64,000 nt of DNA, taken from contig NZ_WTLI01000002.1 of assembly GCF_011421635.1 (NCBI RefSeq), forward strand, positions 248,347 through 312,346, in the 5' to 3' direction. This document shows positions 17,790-29,575 of this stretch, one piece after another. The notes beneath the pieces are model-generated. The model saw only the letters and a list, made by a program, of their open reading frames with translations, searched no databases and was not told the origin of the DNA. Positions within the stretch are counted from its first letter, which is position 1. Each line of letters starts with the position of its first letter. The DNA comes from Paenibacillus turpanensis. Its GTDB lineage: Bacteria > Bacillota > Bacilli > Paenibacillales > YIM-B00363. Both the position numbers and the translations under genes were made by a program.

Positions 17790-19014
17790 GGATCTCACCC
17801 TCCTTAACCCCGAAGTAGCCAGGCTTTTTCACGCCGGCACCCCGCACAAGTAAATTTAGCAGCACTCTGGAGAAGAACACGTTTGTTACCATGCTGACTA
17901 AAATACTCATGATCAAAATAAGGGCAAAGCCTTGAACAGAGCCCGTGCCGATATAATACAAGACAATACATGCAAGGATTGTAGTAACGTTAGCGTCCAA
18001 AATGGTTCGGAAGGAGTTTCGTGATCCGGCGCGCAATGCGGAATTTACGCTTTTGCCGCTGCGGATTTCGTCCTTTATCCGTTCATACGTAATTATATTG
18101 GCGTCTACCGCCATCCCGATCCCGAGCACGAATGCCGCAATACCCGGAAGCGTAAGCACCGCATTAATCAGATCAAACACGAGTAGAAGCAGCCACGTAT
18201 ACGTAATTAACGTAATTACTGCAATCATCCCCGGCAGACGGTAGTAAAAAAGCATAAACGCAAGGATCAGCAGGGAACCGATAATACTGGCCCGCACGGT
18301 CTGTTCCAGCGACTGTTGACCTAAGGAAGCCCCAACGCTTTGCGTGTATTTTTCCGTCAGCTTCAACGGAAGAGCGCCGAGGTTAATGATGTCGGCAAGC
18401 TTTTTTGCTTCATCATATGTGTAATTCCCCGTAATGGTAGCTTGTCCGTTCGGGATAACCGCTTGAATAATCGGCGCAGAAATCTCCTCTTCATCCAAAT
18501 AAATGGCGAGAGGCTGTCCGAGAAGCTTTTCCGTTACTTGGCGGAACTTGTCCGCATTTTTAATTTGCAGCGAAATGTACGGCTGATTTGTCTGCGGATC
18601 GTACTCTACCTTCGCTCCGCCCTCGACAAAATCCGCCCCTACCATTTCCTTCGTACCATCCGGTCCGCGGAAAGTTAAGTCGGCAGGCTTTTTCAGCAGA
18701 GCGCGTACTTCGTCCTGATTTTCTACGCCCGCCAGGCGCAAGCGAATCCGGTCTTCCCCTTCCGGAAACACCTCCGGCTCCCCTACTCCCTGAGCGTTGG
18801 CGCGTCGTTCCAAGCTGCGAGCCGTTTGATGCAGCGCGTCCTTCGTTACCTGCTGGTCCGCTTCAAGCGGTTCCGCTTGGTACAAAATTTCAAATCCGCC
18901 CTTAAGGTCAAGACCCAGCTTGACGTTGCCGACTAGGCCCGGAGTCGTAACTCCTACGAGCCCTAAGGACACGATTACGAGCAAGATAAAGGCAATCAGT
19001 CTCTTCTTATCCAT
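17779..19014 (-). CDS. secD: Protein translocase subunit SecD
   Basis: 411 residues from ATG 19014 (MDKKRLIAFI). The SD (AAGGGAG) is 15 bases away; an upstream start at 19047 would add 11 non-conserved residues. The first helix is followed by GLDLKGGFEILYQ, the conserved D1 motif, then the extracytoplasmic P1 domain (about 40-230) and five more helices with AAFVLGIGMAVDANIITYERIKDEI, the D4 motif. SecD forms the SecDF complex that pulls translocating proteins through SecYEG. The comN-type gene and its terminator lie just upstream. Confidence 0.96.
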   Translation of the reverse strand: MDKKRLIAFILLVIVSLGLVGVTTPGLVGNVKLGLDLKGGFEILYQAEPLEADQQVTKDALHQTARSLERRANAQGVGEPEVFPEGEDRIRLRLAGVENQDEVRALLKKPADLTFRGPDGTKEMVGADFVEGGAKVEYDPQTNQPYISLQIKNADKFRQVTEKLLGQPLAIYLDEEEISAPIIQAVIPNGQATITGNYTYDEAKKLADIINLGALPLKLTEKYTQSVGASLGQQSLEQTVRASIIGSLLILAFMLFYYRLPGMIAVITLITYTWLLLLVFDLINAVLTLPGIAAFVLGIGMAVDANIITYERIKDEIRSGKSVNSALRAGSRNSFRTILDANVTTILACIVLYYIGTGSVQGFALILIMSILVSMVTNVFFSRVLLNLLVRGAGVKKPGYFGVKEGEIRAL

Positions 19015-19100
19015 CGTTATGTATGCCTGCTCCCTTCCAAACTTCAATAGTTCTAATTATAACCAGCGCCAAAAAGCGAGTCAATTTGGGTGTATTCAAC

Positions 19101-19125
19101 AAAAAAGGAGAGGCCCCCGCCCCTC
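19101..19125 (-). terminator. Terminator after comN
   Basis: 7-bp stem GAGAGGC (19108-19114) / GCCCCTC (19119-19125) with one wobble pair and a 4-base loop, then TCCTTTTTTG on the minus strand. Confidence 0.75.
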
Positions 19126-19126
19126 G

Positions 19127-19411
19127 TCACTCTATACCGCGAAACGCATTCATCGTCATCCAGTTCATGAACGATGTAACTTTCAACGACATAATATCAT
19201 TTACCATCCGATGAAGCGGCGGAATACCCGATTTATATTTGTCGCTTACAAAACTCCATACCTCTGCTCCGGTTACCTGCTCGTAGCCAAGCATATGAAA
19301 TTCCTCTGCCTTGCTCATGCATAGCTTTTCAATCAAAGCGCTTAATTCTTCGTCTGTCATTTGCCCCTCGTCAAACGGCTGTTCCCGCTCAAGCCCCTGT
19401 TCCTCCGCCAT
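19127..19411 (-). CDS. comN: ComN-type post-transcriptional regulator (YrzD family)
   Basis: 94 residues from ATG 19411, with GGAGGAGG 7 bases upstream; the longer frame to 19582 is a shadow. Acidic N-terminus, then a compact helical domain (ELSALIEKLCMSKAEEFHML, ending MNWMTMNAFRGIE) typical of the family. In B. subtilis ComN acts after transcription on the comE competence operon and binds DivIVA. The position between spoVB and secD is the conserved one. It is divergent from spoVB; the 155 bases between must hold both promoters, but I could not pick them out with confidence. Confidence 0.85.
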   Translation of the reverse strand: MAEEQGLEREQPFDEGQMTDEELSALIEKLCMSKAEEFHMLGYEQVTGAEVWSFVSDKYKSGIPPLHRMVNDIMSLKVTSFMNWMTMNAFRGIE

Positions 19412-19566
19412 GTTGCCGCCTCCTCCATTACCTCTTCCTCCTGTTTTCGCCGCAAGTCCCGCCGATTCCTTCTTTCCGTCCAGCCCAAAATATGTGCATG
19501 AGCTTGGCTCCTCTCTGCATAAGCATGTACAAGTGAAATCACGCCCGGAAAAGGAATGGTGTACCC

Positions 19567-21138
19567 TTGCGCAAACAATCATTTATCCAAGGCACAATGA
19601 TCCTGCTGGCGGCAGGCATTATTAACCGGATCCTCGGTTTTGTCCCGCGCATCACGCTGCCCCGCGTCATCGGTGCGGAGGGGGTCGGGCTGTACCAATT
19701 AGGTTACCCGTTTCTTATCGTGGTCATTACCATCATTACGGGAGGAATCCCTGTTGCGGTGGCCAAGCTTGTTGCAGAAGCCGAATCCGAAGGAAATGAA
19801 CGAAGGGTACGCGCGATATTAAAGGTTTCCTTAGCTCTTACCGTTACGATCGGGCTTATGCTCACCGTGTTATGCGCCGCGGCGGCCGGATGGATTACCA
19901 GCGCTCTGTTTACCGATCCTCGTGTTTATCCAACCTTTCTGGCCATGAGCCCGATGATCGTCATTGTTTCGATTTCTGCCGTTTTCCGGGGATACTTTCA
20001 GGGACGGCAAAATATGATTCCCACTGCAGCCTCGACCATCACCGAAACGACAGTACGTATTGTAGCCATGCTCCTGTTTGCTTGGTGGCTGCTGCCTTAC
20101 GGAATCGAGTTTGCCGCTGCCGGCGCTATGTTTGGGGTAACCATCGGCGAAGTTAGCGGCATGCTGGTGCTGCTTTTTCAGTATTTGGGCTCCAGGAAGC
20201 AGTATAAGGCTTACCACAAAGCCGTCATCGGTTCGGGCACCAAAACTCCGACTGCCCTTTCGATGCTGCGGCGTTTGCTGAAAATTGCTGTTCCAGTTAC
20301 TGGCAGCAGGCTTGTTGGATCCGCCTCTTATTTTTTTGAATCGATACTAACGGTACAAAGCCTGGCAGCTGCGGGAATCGCTTCTCGTCTTGCAACCGCG
20401 CAATACGGAGCCCTACAAGGGATGGTCATCCCATTATTACTGATGCCTAGTGCGCTGACGTATTCGCTCGCGACCTCGCTCGTGCCTTCGTTATCCGAAG
20501 CATCGGCGCGAAACGATTATCGAACGATTCATAAAAGACTTGGCCAATCGCTGCGTCTAGCTCTAGTAACCGGTGCTCCTTTTGCCGTTCTTATGTACGT
20601 TCTCGCTGAGCCTATGTGTTTGTTTTTATACGGAGATCGCGAGGCAGGAAAGATGCTTCAGCTCATGGCCCCCGTAGCCCTGTTCATCTACCTGCAGGCT
20701 CCTCTTCAAGCGACTCTCCAAGCCTTGGACCGTCCCGGAAGCGCCCTAATGAATACATTTGCCGGCGCATGCGTAAAGCTCACATTAATCATCTGGCTTG
20801 GCTCCAACCCGAGCTTCGGCATTTATGGAGTATTGCTGGCAATTAATGCCAACATCATTTTAGTTACACTACTGCATTGGATAAGCGTCAAAAAGCTGCT
20901 GAAATTCTCAATGAAACTCGGTGATTTTGTTAAGGTTGCTGCAGGTATGTGCGGAACCGCTTTGCTCTGCGATTTTGTATATAATAGAAGCCCATTGATC
21001 GGCTCCGAATTCCTCCAATTTGTCACTGCATCGGTTTGCGGTTTAGCAGCTTACCTTGTTATGATGATAGGCTTGAAAATGATCGACAAGCAGGATTTGG
21101 CTCGAATCCCTGGAATCCGCAGATGGATCAAGCGCTAA
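19567..21138 (+). CDS. spoVB: Stage V sporulation protein B, MATE/MOP-type flippase
   Basis: 523 residues from a TTG at 19567 (AAAGGAAT upstream). Polytopic membrane protein with about 14 helices of the MurJ/RfbX-like MOP superfamily. It starts RKQSFIQGTMILLAAGIINR and continues LGFVPRITLPRVIGAEGVGL, the SpoVB signature. In B. subtilis SpoVB is needed for spore cortex synthesis, probably by handling lipid-linked peptidoglycan precursors. One of the few plus-strand genes here. Its stop codon overlaps that of the convergent yrbG gene by four bases (CTAA), with no room for a terminator between them. Confidence 0.93.
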   Translation: MRKQSFIQGTMILLAAGIINRILGFVPRITLPRVIGAEGVGLYQLGYPFLIVVITIITGGIPVAVAKLVAEAESEGNERRVRAILKVSLALTVTIGLMLTVLCAAAAGWITSALFTDPRVYPTFLAMSPMIVIVSISAVFRGYFQGRQNMIPTAASTITETTVRIVAMLLFAWWLLPYGIEFAAAGAMFGVTIGEVSGMLVLLFQYLGSRKQYKAYHKAVIGSGTKTPTALSMLRRLLKIAVPVTGSRLVGSASYFFESILTVQSLAAAGIASRLATAQYGALQGMVIPLLLMPSALTYSLATSLVPSLSEASARNDYRTIHKRLGQSLRLALVTGAPFAVLMYVLAEPMCLFLYGDREAGKMLQLMAPVALFIYLQAPLQATLQALDRPGSALMNTFAGACVKLTLIIWLGSNPSFGIYGVLLAINANIILVTLLHWISVKKLLKFSMKLGDFVKVAAGMCGTALLCDFVYNRSPLIGSEFLQFVTASVCGLAAYLVMMIGLKMIDKQDLARIPGIRRWIKR

Positions 21139-21839
21139 AAACGAGAGGAATCGTCTTTATTGCTGACAAAAATCTGCCCTTTATGATCAATGGTACAGAG
21201 AAAAACCTCCTTAAAATCGTTAACTCCTTTTTGTTGAAGCTCGTTTTTTAACCAAAAACGAGTTTTTCCTATTTTTTCGAGGTTTCGGTCTTGAACCTTT
21301 CCATCCATGATCAACGCCACCGGAAGGCCTTCGAACCGAATTCCCGGTATGCCTGACTTCGATTTTTTTTCTTGGCCATCCTTTTTGTAATCCTTTTTCG
21401 GGACGACTGAAAGCTTTCCTGAAGGCTCCAATATAGCAAATTCAACGTCAGCAACGTTCCGGATATTGCGGTCTCTAAGCTGCATCATGAGATCGTCAAG
21501 GTTATAACGCTGCTTTTTCATTTCCTTACGATCCAGCTGGCCTTGGTTAATGAGATAGCTTGGCTTGCCGTCAAGCAGGTAGCGAATGGTTTGGTTTTTC
21601 AGCATGACCCACGATAACGTGAATTGAATCGTTACAACGATAATGATCGGCAGCATTCCTTCAATATATGGCCGCTCGGGATCGTCAATAATGATTACCG
21701 CCAGCTCCGCAATGAGGATGGAAATAACTAAATCAAAAACGGACAGCTTCCCAATTTCCCGTTTACCCATGATTCGCATGGAGATCAGGATAACGGCATA
21801 CATCACTAACGTTCGTACGGTGATTGAAAGCAATTCCAT
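21135..21839 (-). CDS. yrbG: DUF421 membrane protein (YrbG/YetF type)
   Basis: 234 residues from ATG 21839 with GAGGAGG upstream. Three N-terminal helices (about 5-75) with the conserved SMRIMGKREIGKLSVFDLVI, followed by two cytoplasmic DUF421 repeats (GKPSYLINQGQLDRKEMKK, GLPVALIMDGKVQDRNLEKI). Related YetF/YdfS proteins act in spore germination or coat-stage membranes, but the molecular function of this subfamily is not settled. Gene order spoVB-yrbG-yrzE-yajC is as in B. subtilis. Confidence 0.92.
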   Translation of the reverse strand: MELLSITVRTLVMYAVILISMRIMGKREIGKLSVFDLVISILIAELAVIIIDDPERPYIEGMLPIIIVVTIQFTLSWVMLKNQTIRYLLDGKPSYLINQGQLDRKEMKKQRYNLDDLMMQLRDRNIRNVADVEFAILEPSGKLSVVPKKDYKKDGQEKKSKSGIPGIRFEGLPVALIMDGKVQDRNLEKIGKTRFWLKNELQQKGVNDFKEVFLCTIDHKGQIFVSNKDDSSRF

Positions 21840-22017
21840 GATTTGTTCGTCCTCCTCGATCAGAATGACGCGCGCGCTTCTTTGCAAAAAGTATTGTGAC
21901 CGTCACCCACAGGAGCCATGCAATTTTTGTGTGTTCAATTGTTGCCAAAATAGTACTAGTTCCGGCGGCTTGGCCATACATTTGATATAAAGACAATAAC
22001 GGAAGGTAGGATGATCG

Positions 22018-22407
22018 ATGAATCCGATGAGCAAAATGAGCAAGGTTCGTGTGTCTTCTCCGGTTCTGACAGGCTTGCTTTACTCCTTTATTATGCTGGG
22101 AATCTCAGTATTGCTTCTCTCGTTCATGCTGAAATTCACCGGTTTTCAAGAGCAGTCGCTTCCTGTATACGTATACATCGTACATGCGCTAGCTCTCTTT
22201 ATCGGGGGCCTTGTGTCCGGTCGCAGAACGGATAAACGCGGTTGGTATTATGGCGGACTGGTTGGACTTATTTATGCAGCGATTATTATTTTGGCAGGCT
22301 TTCTCAGCTATGATGCAGCCTTCACAAGCCAGACCCTAACCCTGATCGGACTTGCATTTGGCGCTGGTGCATTGGGAGGAATGATCGGGGTCAACATGCG
22401 AAAATAG
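22018..22407 (+). CDS. yrzE: TIGR04086-type membrane protein (YrzE)
   Basis: 129 residues; ATG at 22018 after AGGTAGGATGATCG. Four membrane helices (about 16-38, 48-66, 73-95, 100-122) with two glycine-rich turns (FIGGLVSGRRTDKRGWYYGG, GAGALGGMIGVNMRK). Family members are conserved in endospore formers; the role is unknown. It is plus-strand between convergent yrbG and yajC and is followed by a strong terminator. Confidence 0.85.
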   Translation: MNPMSKMSKVRVSSPVLTGLLYSFIMLGISVLLLSFMLKFTGFQEQSLPVYVYIVHALALFIGGLVSGRRTDKRGWYYGGLVGLIYAAIIILAGFLSYDAAFTSQTLTLIGLAFGAGALGGMIGVNMRK

Positions 22408-22444
22408 ATAACAATCTGAAAAACAAACAATCTATAAAAAAACA

Positions 22445-22479
22445 AGGGCCATCCTCAAAAATAAGGATGAGCCCTTTTT
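22445..22479 (+). terminator. Terminator after yrzE
   Basis: Stem AGGGC-C-ATCCT (22445-22455) / AGGAT-GA-GCCCT (22464-22475) with a TTTTT tail on the plus strand. Confidence 0.85.
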
Positions 22480-22505
22480 GACGCTTCTTACTTTTTAATT
22501 GCTGT

Positions 22506-22540
22506 AAAAAAAACTGCCCCGATTGAAAATCGAGACAGTT
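22506..22540 (-). terminator. Terminator after yajC
   Basis: 12-base arms ACTGCCCCGATT (22513-22524) / AATCGAGACAGT (22528-22539), largely paired, followed on the minus strand by eight Ts. Confidence 0.85.
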
Positions 22541-22549
22541 TGCTGATTC

Positions 22550-22867
22550 TTATTTTTCTTCTGTCGATCCGGAGCTGATCACATTGCTGATCGCCGAACG
22601 ATCAAAAGTCAGCTTCGTTACGTCGTTCACACGAAGAACAACCGTATCGTCCGTCATTTCTAAAATCGTACCGTGAAGTCCGCCAATGGTCGTGATCTTG
22701 TCGCCCTTCTTCAAGTTGCTAAGCATCATATTGCGCTGTTTCTGTTTCTTCTGCTGCGGCCGGATAAGTAGAAAATAAAATACCGCAAACATCAGGATAA
22801 ACGGCCATAACATGCCGAAGATTCCTTCAACGCCGCCTGGTGTGGCTGCTTGCGCGAAGTATTGCAT
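22550..22867 (-). CDS. yajC: Preprotein translocase subunit YajC
   Basis: 105 residues; ATG 22867 after GGAGGGATCATC. Single N-terminal membrane helix (GMLWPFILMFAVFYFLLIRP) followed by the family signature QQKKQKQRNMMLSNLKKGDK and a small KOW-like domain (ITTIGGLHGTILEMTDDTVV). YajC associates with SecDF/YidC in the membrane. Last gene of the ruvC-ruvA-ruvB-queA-tgt run, ended by a terminator. Confidence 0.96.
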   Translation of the reverse strand: MQYFAQAATPGGVEGIFGMLWPFILMFAVFYFLLIRPQQKKQKQRNMMLSNLKKGDKITTIGGLHGTILEMTDDTVVLRVNDVTKLTFDRSAISNVISSGSTEEK

Positions 22868-22908
22868 GATGATCCCTCCGTCTTATGTATGAAATTCCTC
22901 TTTCGAGG

Positions 22909-25105
<2,197 letters not shown>

Positions 25106-25109
25106 TTTC

Positions 25110-27212
25110 TCATCCCTTCGTTAGGGTCGTGCCATGGTAGTAGTATTGCAGTATTTTCCTGTAGTCATACCCAAGCTCCGATAAGCCGCGCGCTCCCCAT
25201 TGGGACATACCGAGACCATGGCCCCAGCCTAAACCGATAAATCGGTACGACGCTTCCCTCGTTTTCAAGCTTGTTTCCGTATTGGCTCCGAGTACGACGT
25301 ATTCATCGGCACGAAGCGATACGGCACCCTGCGCCTTGTCTGTATATAGCGCATAAATGTTATCGCCTTCGTTTACCGCACGAGATTTCCCTCCGGCTCC
25401 GATTACAGTTAAGGCGGAGGTCTGCTCGATATCGAATCGAATGCTAGGCAATCCGCCGAGCACCGTACGATAAGAATCAGCCTGCGCTACAGTGATCGGC
25501 TGGCCGTTGGCTCTAATCTCCGTTACCCGCCCTGATGGGGTGCTCCGCTTGGATATCTCTAACCGGTCTAGTGATGTAATCGATAGCGCAGGTATGGCGG
25601 ACTTAAGCTTGGCCAGCACTTCCGCTGCCGGATAAGGGCCCCTCACCCAGCGGTACGGTGTTGACTCTTTTTCCGCTCCAAGCTTTACGAACCGGTCTCC
25701 GGCCTTTACTTGAGCAATAGCCCCGTTCGTATCGTTATCGACATACGGCGCCTTCCGGATATTCACTCCGGTTTCCGTAGCGGTCATGATTGCAAAGCCC
25801 GCTTCATTGCGCGTTCCCGAATCCTTGGCATAATCGGAACGGATATACCCCGTTGTACCGTCTTCGAGAACGATCCGATACCAATCCAGCTTGCCTTTCT
25901 GGGCGCCGTCATCCGGGCTCGGTACGCTTTTTAAATAGGATAAGGAGCGTCCCCAAACTTCAGTAGGAGCAGCTGTCATATTTCCGGCATTCGAATGATA
26001 AAAGGGAGTAATTAGTCCATCCTTATCCATCAAAACCTCGCCTGCCGTAGCCTCAACCGCTTTGACCGCTCCGGAAAACTCTCTGGAGATCCCTCGGTAG
26101 GCCTGATCGTAGGTCGTATCGGAAACATGGGCGATCCCGTACTTCATTCCTTGCGCAAGCGCGTAGGTACGGGCTGCGACGGCCTGCGCCTTAAGAACTT
26201 CGGAAGGCCAGCTCTCATCAAGTTCAGACCCAACAACGGAATATAAGTACGGCTCGAACGGAAGCTCGTTAATCACAGCCAGCCGGCCGTTGCTTCCGCT
26301 TAGCTCGATGGCCCCGCGGTATAGCCGCTCAAACCGTTCGGCTACCTTGATCCCCGCTTGTCCTGCGCTGCTGACCCACACCCTGCCCTGCTGGGCGGAA
26401 AGCAAGACGGTAACGACTCCGCCTTTAGGTGCCGATCGGATAACTGCGTACGTGGTCGCCTCCGGGACCGCTTTCAGCTGCAAGCCGGAAACGAGCCGTG
26501 TCGCCTCGGTTTTTAACGCAGCGAGCGACTGCTCATCCGCCGCTTCACCGAGCCATGCCGACCAGATCGGCTTTCCTGCGGCCCCCTCGTAAACGGCTTT
26601 ATAAGCCGGCAGGCCTTTCGCGCGCAGGGCAGAAGCGGCCTTCTCCGCCTCGGCCTCGGTTGCATAATCACCCGCGTTCCACGTCAGCGGCCCTGCAACC
26701 GCAGCGTTAAATCCGCGTGCCAGCGGCTGAATATCCGGATCAGCTGCGATCATCGTCAGAGCTGTTCTCGCCTCCGATTGAGATGCATATCCAGAAGCGT
26801 AAACGCGGTATACGGTCTGTCCCAGCTTCTCCTCCAAAATGGTAACAGGCATGTAACCTTTGCTTTTCAGCTGCGCGGCAAGCGCTTCTGCAGCATCCTT
26901 GGCGGATGATTCAAGCAGGAGCACCCGATACTGATTCAGCGCAGATTTCAAGGTTATCCCCGGCTGCACGGTAAACCATGGGACGGTTCCATCAGCCCTT
27001 CTGCTTCCAACCTGCAGCACATCCGCTGAGGAAAGCGTTGCCTCTGAAGTGATCGAAAGCTGGCCTTTGGCTGTTGATAAAAATAGAGCAACCCGAATCG
27101 TGTCCAGCTTTGGCACAGCGCCGTAAACGCGAACCGGGGCGGCTGGCAGAATAACAGTCAGCATTAGAACGAAGGCGATGAAGCCCCCGAGCCCAATTTT
27201 CCACTTCTTCAT
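25110..27212 (-). CDS. Exported SpoIID/LytB-domain protein with SPOR-like repeats and an inserted SH3-like segment
   Basis: 700 residues; ATG 27212 after GAAGAGGAA. Signal peptide or membrane anchor at about 6-32. About 85-260 holds two SPOR-like alpha/beta repeats ([40 protein letters not shown]), suggesting binding to denuded glycan strands. The SpoIID domain starts near 300 ([20 protein letters not shown], then [12 protein letters not shown], with the usual catalytic Glu in [15 protein letters not shown]). It is interrupted by a bacterial-SH3-like stretch ([20 protein letters not shown]) and finishes with [20 protein letters not shown]. SpoIID is the lytic transglycosylase of engulfment; this longer paralogue sits in the queA-ruvB gap and is presumably a cell-wall or sporulation lytic protein. 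Confidence 0.88.
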   Translation of the reverse strand: MKKWKIGLGGFIAFVLMLTVILPAAPVRVYGAVPKLDTIRVALFLSTAKGQLSITSEATLSSADVLQVGSRRADGTVPWFTVQPGITLKSALNQYRVLLLESSAKDAAEALAAQLKSKGYMPVTILEEKLGQTVYRVYASGYASQSEARTALTMIAADPDIQPLARGFNAAVAGPLTWNAGDYATEAEAEKAASALRAKGLPAYKAVYEGAAGKPIWSAWLGEAADEQSLAALKTEATRLVSGLQLKAVPEATTYAVIRSAPKGGVVTVLLSAQQGRVWVSSAGQAGIKVAERFERLYRGAIELSGSNGRLAVINELPFEPYLYSVVGSELDESWPSEVLKAQAVAARTYALAQGMKYGIAHVSDTTYDQAYRGISREFSGAVKAVEATAGEVLMDKDGLITPFYHSNAGNMTAAPTEVWGRSLSYLKSVPSPDDGAQKGKLDWYRIVLEDGTTGYIRSDYAKDSGTRNEAGFAIMTATETGVNIRKAPYVDNDTNGAIAQVKAGDRFVKLGAEKESTPYRWVRGPYPAAEVLAKLKSAIPALSITSLDRLEISKRSTPSGRVTEIRANGQPITVAQADSYRTVLGGLPSIRFDIEQTSALTVIGAGGKSRAVNEGDNIYALYTDKAQGAVSLRADEYVVLGANTETSLKTREASYRFIGLGWGHGLGMSQWGARGLSELGYDYRKILQYYYHGTTLTKG

Positions 27213-27227
27213 TTCCTCTTCCCGCCT

Positions 27228-28244
27228 TTACGTATTCGTGGCGCCTGAATCAGGCATAGGAAGGCCAAGATGCTGATAGGCAAGCGGAGTGACCGAGCGT
27301 CCGCGCGGCGTCCGCTGCAAAAAGCCGATTTGCAGCAAGTATGGCTCATACACATCTTCGATCGTCTGTGACTCTTCTCCGATTGTTGCAGCAATTGTAT
27401 CCAAGCCTACCGGACCTCCCCGAAAGTTCGTTATGATCGTCCGCAGCATCCGATGGTCAATTTGATCCAATCCCAAATCATCGATTTGAATCATACGAAG
27501 CGCCGTTTGCGCCGCCTCCAGCGTAATTACGCCGTCACCCTTCACTTGAGCATAATCGCGCACCCGCTTCAGGAGCCGGTTTGCGATTCGCGGCGTTCCC
27601 CTTGAGCGCAACCCGATTTCTCTTGCCGCTTCCCCAACGATCTGCACCTGCAAAATATCGGCAGCGCGGCTGACGATAAATGCCAGCTCGTCCACCGTAT
27701 AAAATTCCAATCTGCTCATGACGCCGAAACGGTCCCGCAGCGGCGAAGACAAGAGCCCCGCACGGGTTGTCGCTCCGATCAGCGTAAAGGAAGGCAGGTC
27801 AAGACGCACCGAACGCGCAGAAGGTCCCTTGCCGATAATAATATCCAGCGCAAAATCCTCCATTGCCGGATATAAAACCTCCTCCACCGTACGATGAAGA
27901 CGATGGATTTCGTCGATAAACAGTACGTCCCCCTGCTGCAAATTCGTTAAAATCGCAGCCAAATCCCCCGGCCTTTCAATGGCCGGGCCGGATGTCGTGC
28001 GAATGTTCACGCCAAGCTCATTTGCAATAATGTTGGAGAGCGTCGTTTTGCCAAGTCCGGGAGGTCCGTAAAGCAGCACGTGGTCAAGCGACTCTTTCCG
28101 CTGCTTCGCGGCCTCGATATAAATTTTCAGCGTTTCCTTCACTTGGCTTTGGCCGATATATTCCGACAAATATCGGGGACGCAAACTTAATTCCACAGCA
28201 TGGTCTTCCATCATGAGGTGTGCTGAAATAATCCGATCCTCCAT
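27228..28244 (-). CDS. ruvB: Holliday junction branch migration ATPase RuvB
   Basis: 338 residues; ATG 28244 after GGGAGGGAAACGC. AAA+ motor of the RuvAB complex. Walker [10 protein letters not shown] (60-68), Walker B LFIDEIH (108-114), sensor 1 [18 protein letters not shown], and the winged-helix C-terminal domain ([16 protein letters not shown]). Directly follows ruvA with a 15-base gap. Confidence 0.98.
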   Translation of the reverse strand: MEDRIISAHLMMEDHAVELSLRPRYLSEYIGQSQVKETLKIYIEAAKQRKESLDHVLLYGPPGLGKTTLSNIIANELGVNIRTTSGPAIERPGDLAAILTNLQQGDVLFIDEIHRLHRTVEEVLYPAMEDFALDIIIGKGPSARSVRLDLPSFTLIGATTRAGLLSSPLRDRFGVMSRLEFYTVDELAFIVSRAADILQVQIVGEAAREIGLRSRGTPRIANRLLKRVRDYAQVKGDGVITLEAAQTALRMIQIDDLGLDQIDHRMLRTIITNFRGGPVGLDTIAATIGEESQTIEDVYEPYLLQIGFLQRTPRGRSVTPLAYQHLGLPMPDSGATNT

Positions 28245-28259
28245 GCGTTTCCCTCCCCG

Positions 28260-28895
28260 TTATTTCAGTTGAAACAAGGCTTGCAGCGCAAGCTTAATAA
28301 TAACGTCCACCGAATCCGCCTCGGCGTTCTTGGATTTTACCGCTTGAAGAGCGCGGTCGGCTTCCGCTTCCGTGTAGCCCAGCGATACGAGCCCCGCCTT
28401 CGCGTCCGACCACACCGTGCCATTGCCAGCGTCTCCGCCCGCATCCTCCAGCGCCACTCCGCCGGCTCCCGCTCCAGCCAGTGCAAAATCGCCCACCCCG
28501 TCGAGCCGATCCTTCAGGTCGAGAACCATCCGCTGCGCTGTTTTTTTACCGATGCCCGGCAGCTTGGTAAGAAATACGACGTCCTCGCGCTGGATTGCAG
28601 CGACAACCGCTTCCGGCTTTGCGCCGGCAAGCACGCCGAGCGCCACCTTCGGCCCTACCCCCGATACATCAAGAAGCCGGCGGAACAGCCGCTGCTCCTC
28701 GCGGGTCGCAAATCCAAACAGCAGAATGGCATCCTCACGGACATGGTGGTATACAAAAACCGTCACTTCTTGGTCATTTTTCGCGCTGAATGCATAAGGG
28801 TTCGGACAAAATACGCGATATCCGACACCGTTTACATCCAGCACCGCAAAATCCGTTTCTACATAAACGGGCTTTCCCCGCAAAAAATCAATCAT
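28260..28895 (-). CDS. ruvA: Holliday junction DNA-binding protein RuvA
   Basis: 211 residues; ATG 28895. OB-fold N-terminal domain (MIDFLRGKPVYVETDFAVLD), then the two helix-hairpin-helix motifs LLDVSGVGPKVALGVLA and LTKLPGIGKKTAQRMV, and a C-terminal UBA-like domain that contacts RuvB (DAKAGLVSLGYTEAEADRAL). The linker around 137-157 is unusually rich in Ala, Gly and Asp. Lies between ruvC and ruvB. Confidence 0.98.
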   Translation of the reverse strand: MIDFLRGKPVYVETDFAVLDVNGVGYRVFCPNPYAFSAKNDQEVTVFVYHHVREDAILLFGFATREEQRLFRRLLDVSGVGPKVALGVLAGAKPEAVVAAIQREDVVFLTKLPGIGKKTAQRMVLDLKDRLDGVGDFALAGAGAGGVALEDAGGDAGNGTVWSDAKAGLVSLGYTEAEADRALQAVKSKNAEADSVDVIIKLALQALFQLK

Positions 28896-28916
28896 GTCTC
28901 TACCCGCCGTCTATGT

Positions 28917-29417
28917 TTATTTTTTCGAACGTTCCAGCTTGTCGGTAAAATTGGACGTGTGTGCATGACAAATGGCGATCGCCAAGGCATCCGCCACATC
29001 ATCCGGCTTCGGAACAGCGACCAGATGCAAAAACATCCGCACCATTTCCTGGACCTGCTTTTTTTCCGCGCGTCCGTATCCGACAATCGCTTGCTTAACC
29101 TGAAGCGGTGTATATTCCGCAATCGGCAGCCCTTTTTGCACGGCAGCAAGCAAGATCACGCCTCTCGCTTCGCCGACCGACAACGCAGTAGTCACATTTT
29201 TGTTAAAAAACAGCTTTTCGACTGCAACCGCATCGGGCTTGTACGTTTCAATCAGCTGTACCGCCGATTCATAAATTTCCTTCAGCCTGACCGTTTGTTC
29301 GGTATGCGCTTCCGTTCGAATGCATCCATATTGTATCGGCACGAGTCGGCTCCCGAGCTTGTCGATAAAACCGAAGCCGACGATCGCCAAGCCCGGATCG
29401 ATTCCCAAAATCCGCAA
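28917..29417 (-). CDS. ruvC: Holliday junction endonuclease RuvC
   Basis: 166 residues from a TTG at 29417 with TTAGGAGAGG upstream; the longer frame to 29579 runs through a terminator. An ATG at 29441 (MFALGEET) is the alternative. RNase-H-fold resolvase; the four catalytic acids are present: D7 (GIDPG), E67 (VEKLFF), D140 and D143 (PDDVADALA). B. subtilis lacks RuvC and uses RecU; its presence here gives a complete ruvCAB cluster. Confidence 0.96.
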   Translation of the reverse strand: MRILGIDPGLAIVGFGFIDKLGSRLVPIQYGCIRTEAHTEQTVRLKEIYESAVQLIETYKPDAVAVEKLFFNKNVTTALSVGEARGVILLAAVQKGLPIAEYTPLQVKQAIVGYGRAEKKQVQEMVRMFLHLVAVPKPDDVADALAIAICHAHTSNFTDKLERSKK

Positions 29418-29530
29418 CGTTTCCTCTCCTAACGCGAACATATGTATTCTCTCGTAACAGTATACCATCGTGACTGGGGATAGGAAAGGCTCACTCGGTC
29501 CTAAAAAACGGGGCAGCGATTCAGGGCACA

Positions 29531-29561
29531 AAAAAATAGCCTGCCTCGGCAGACTATTTTT
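29531..29561 (-). terminator. Terminator after bofC
   Basis: 11-base arms AATAGCCTGCC (29535-29545) / GGCAGACTATT (29548-29558), one mismatch. The minus strand continues TTTTTTTGTG, so transcription from bofC ends before ruvC. Confidence 0.85.
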
Positions 29562-29575
29562 ACTTCCGCCAGCCT

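Noticed and set aside
28269-29432. 387-residue plus-strand ORF opposite ruvA-ruvC
   Set aside because: A shadow of well-identified minus-strand genes; no domain or SD supports it.
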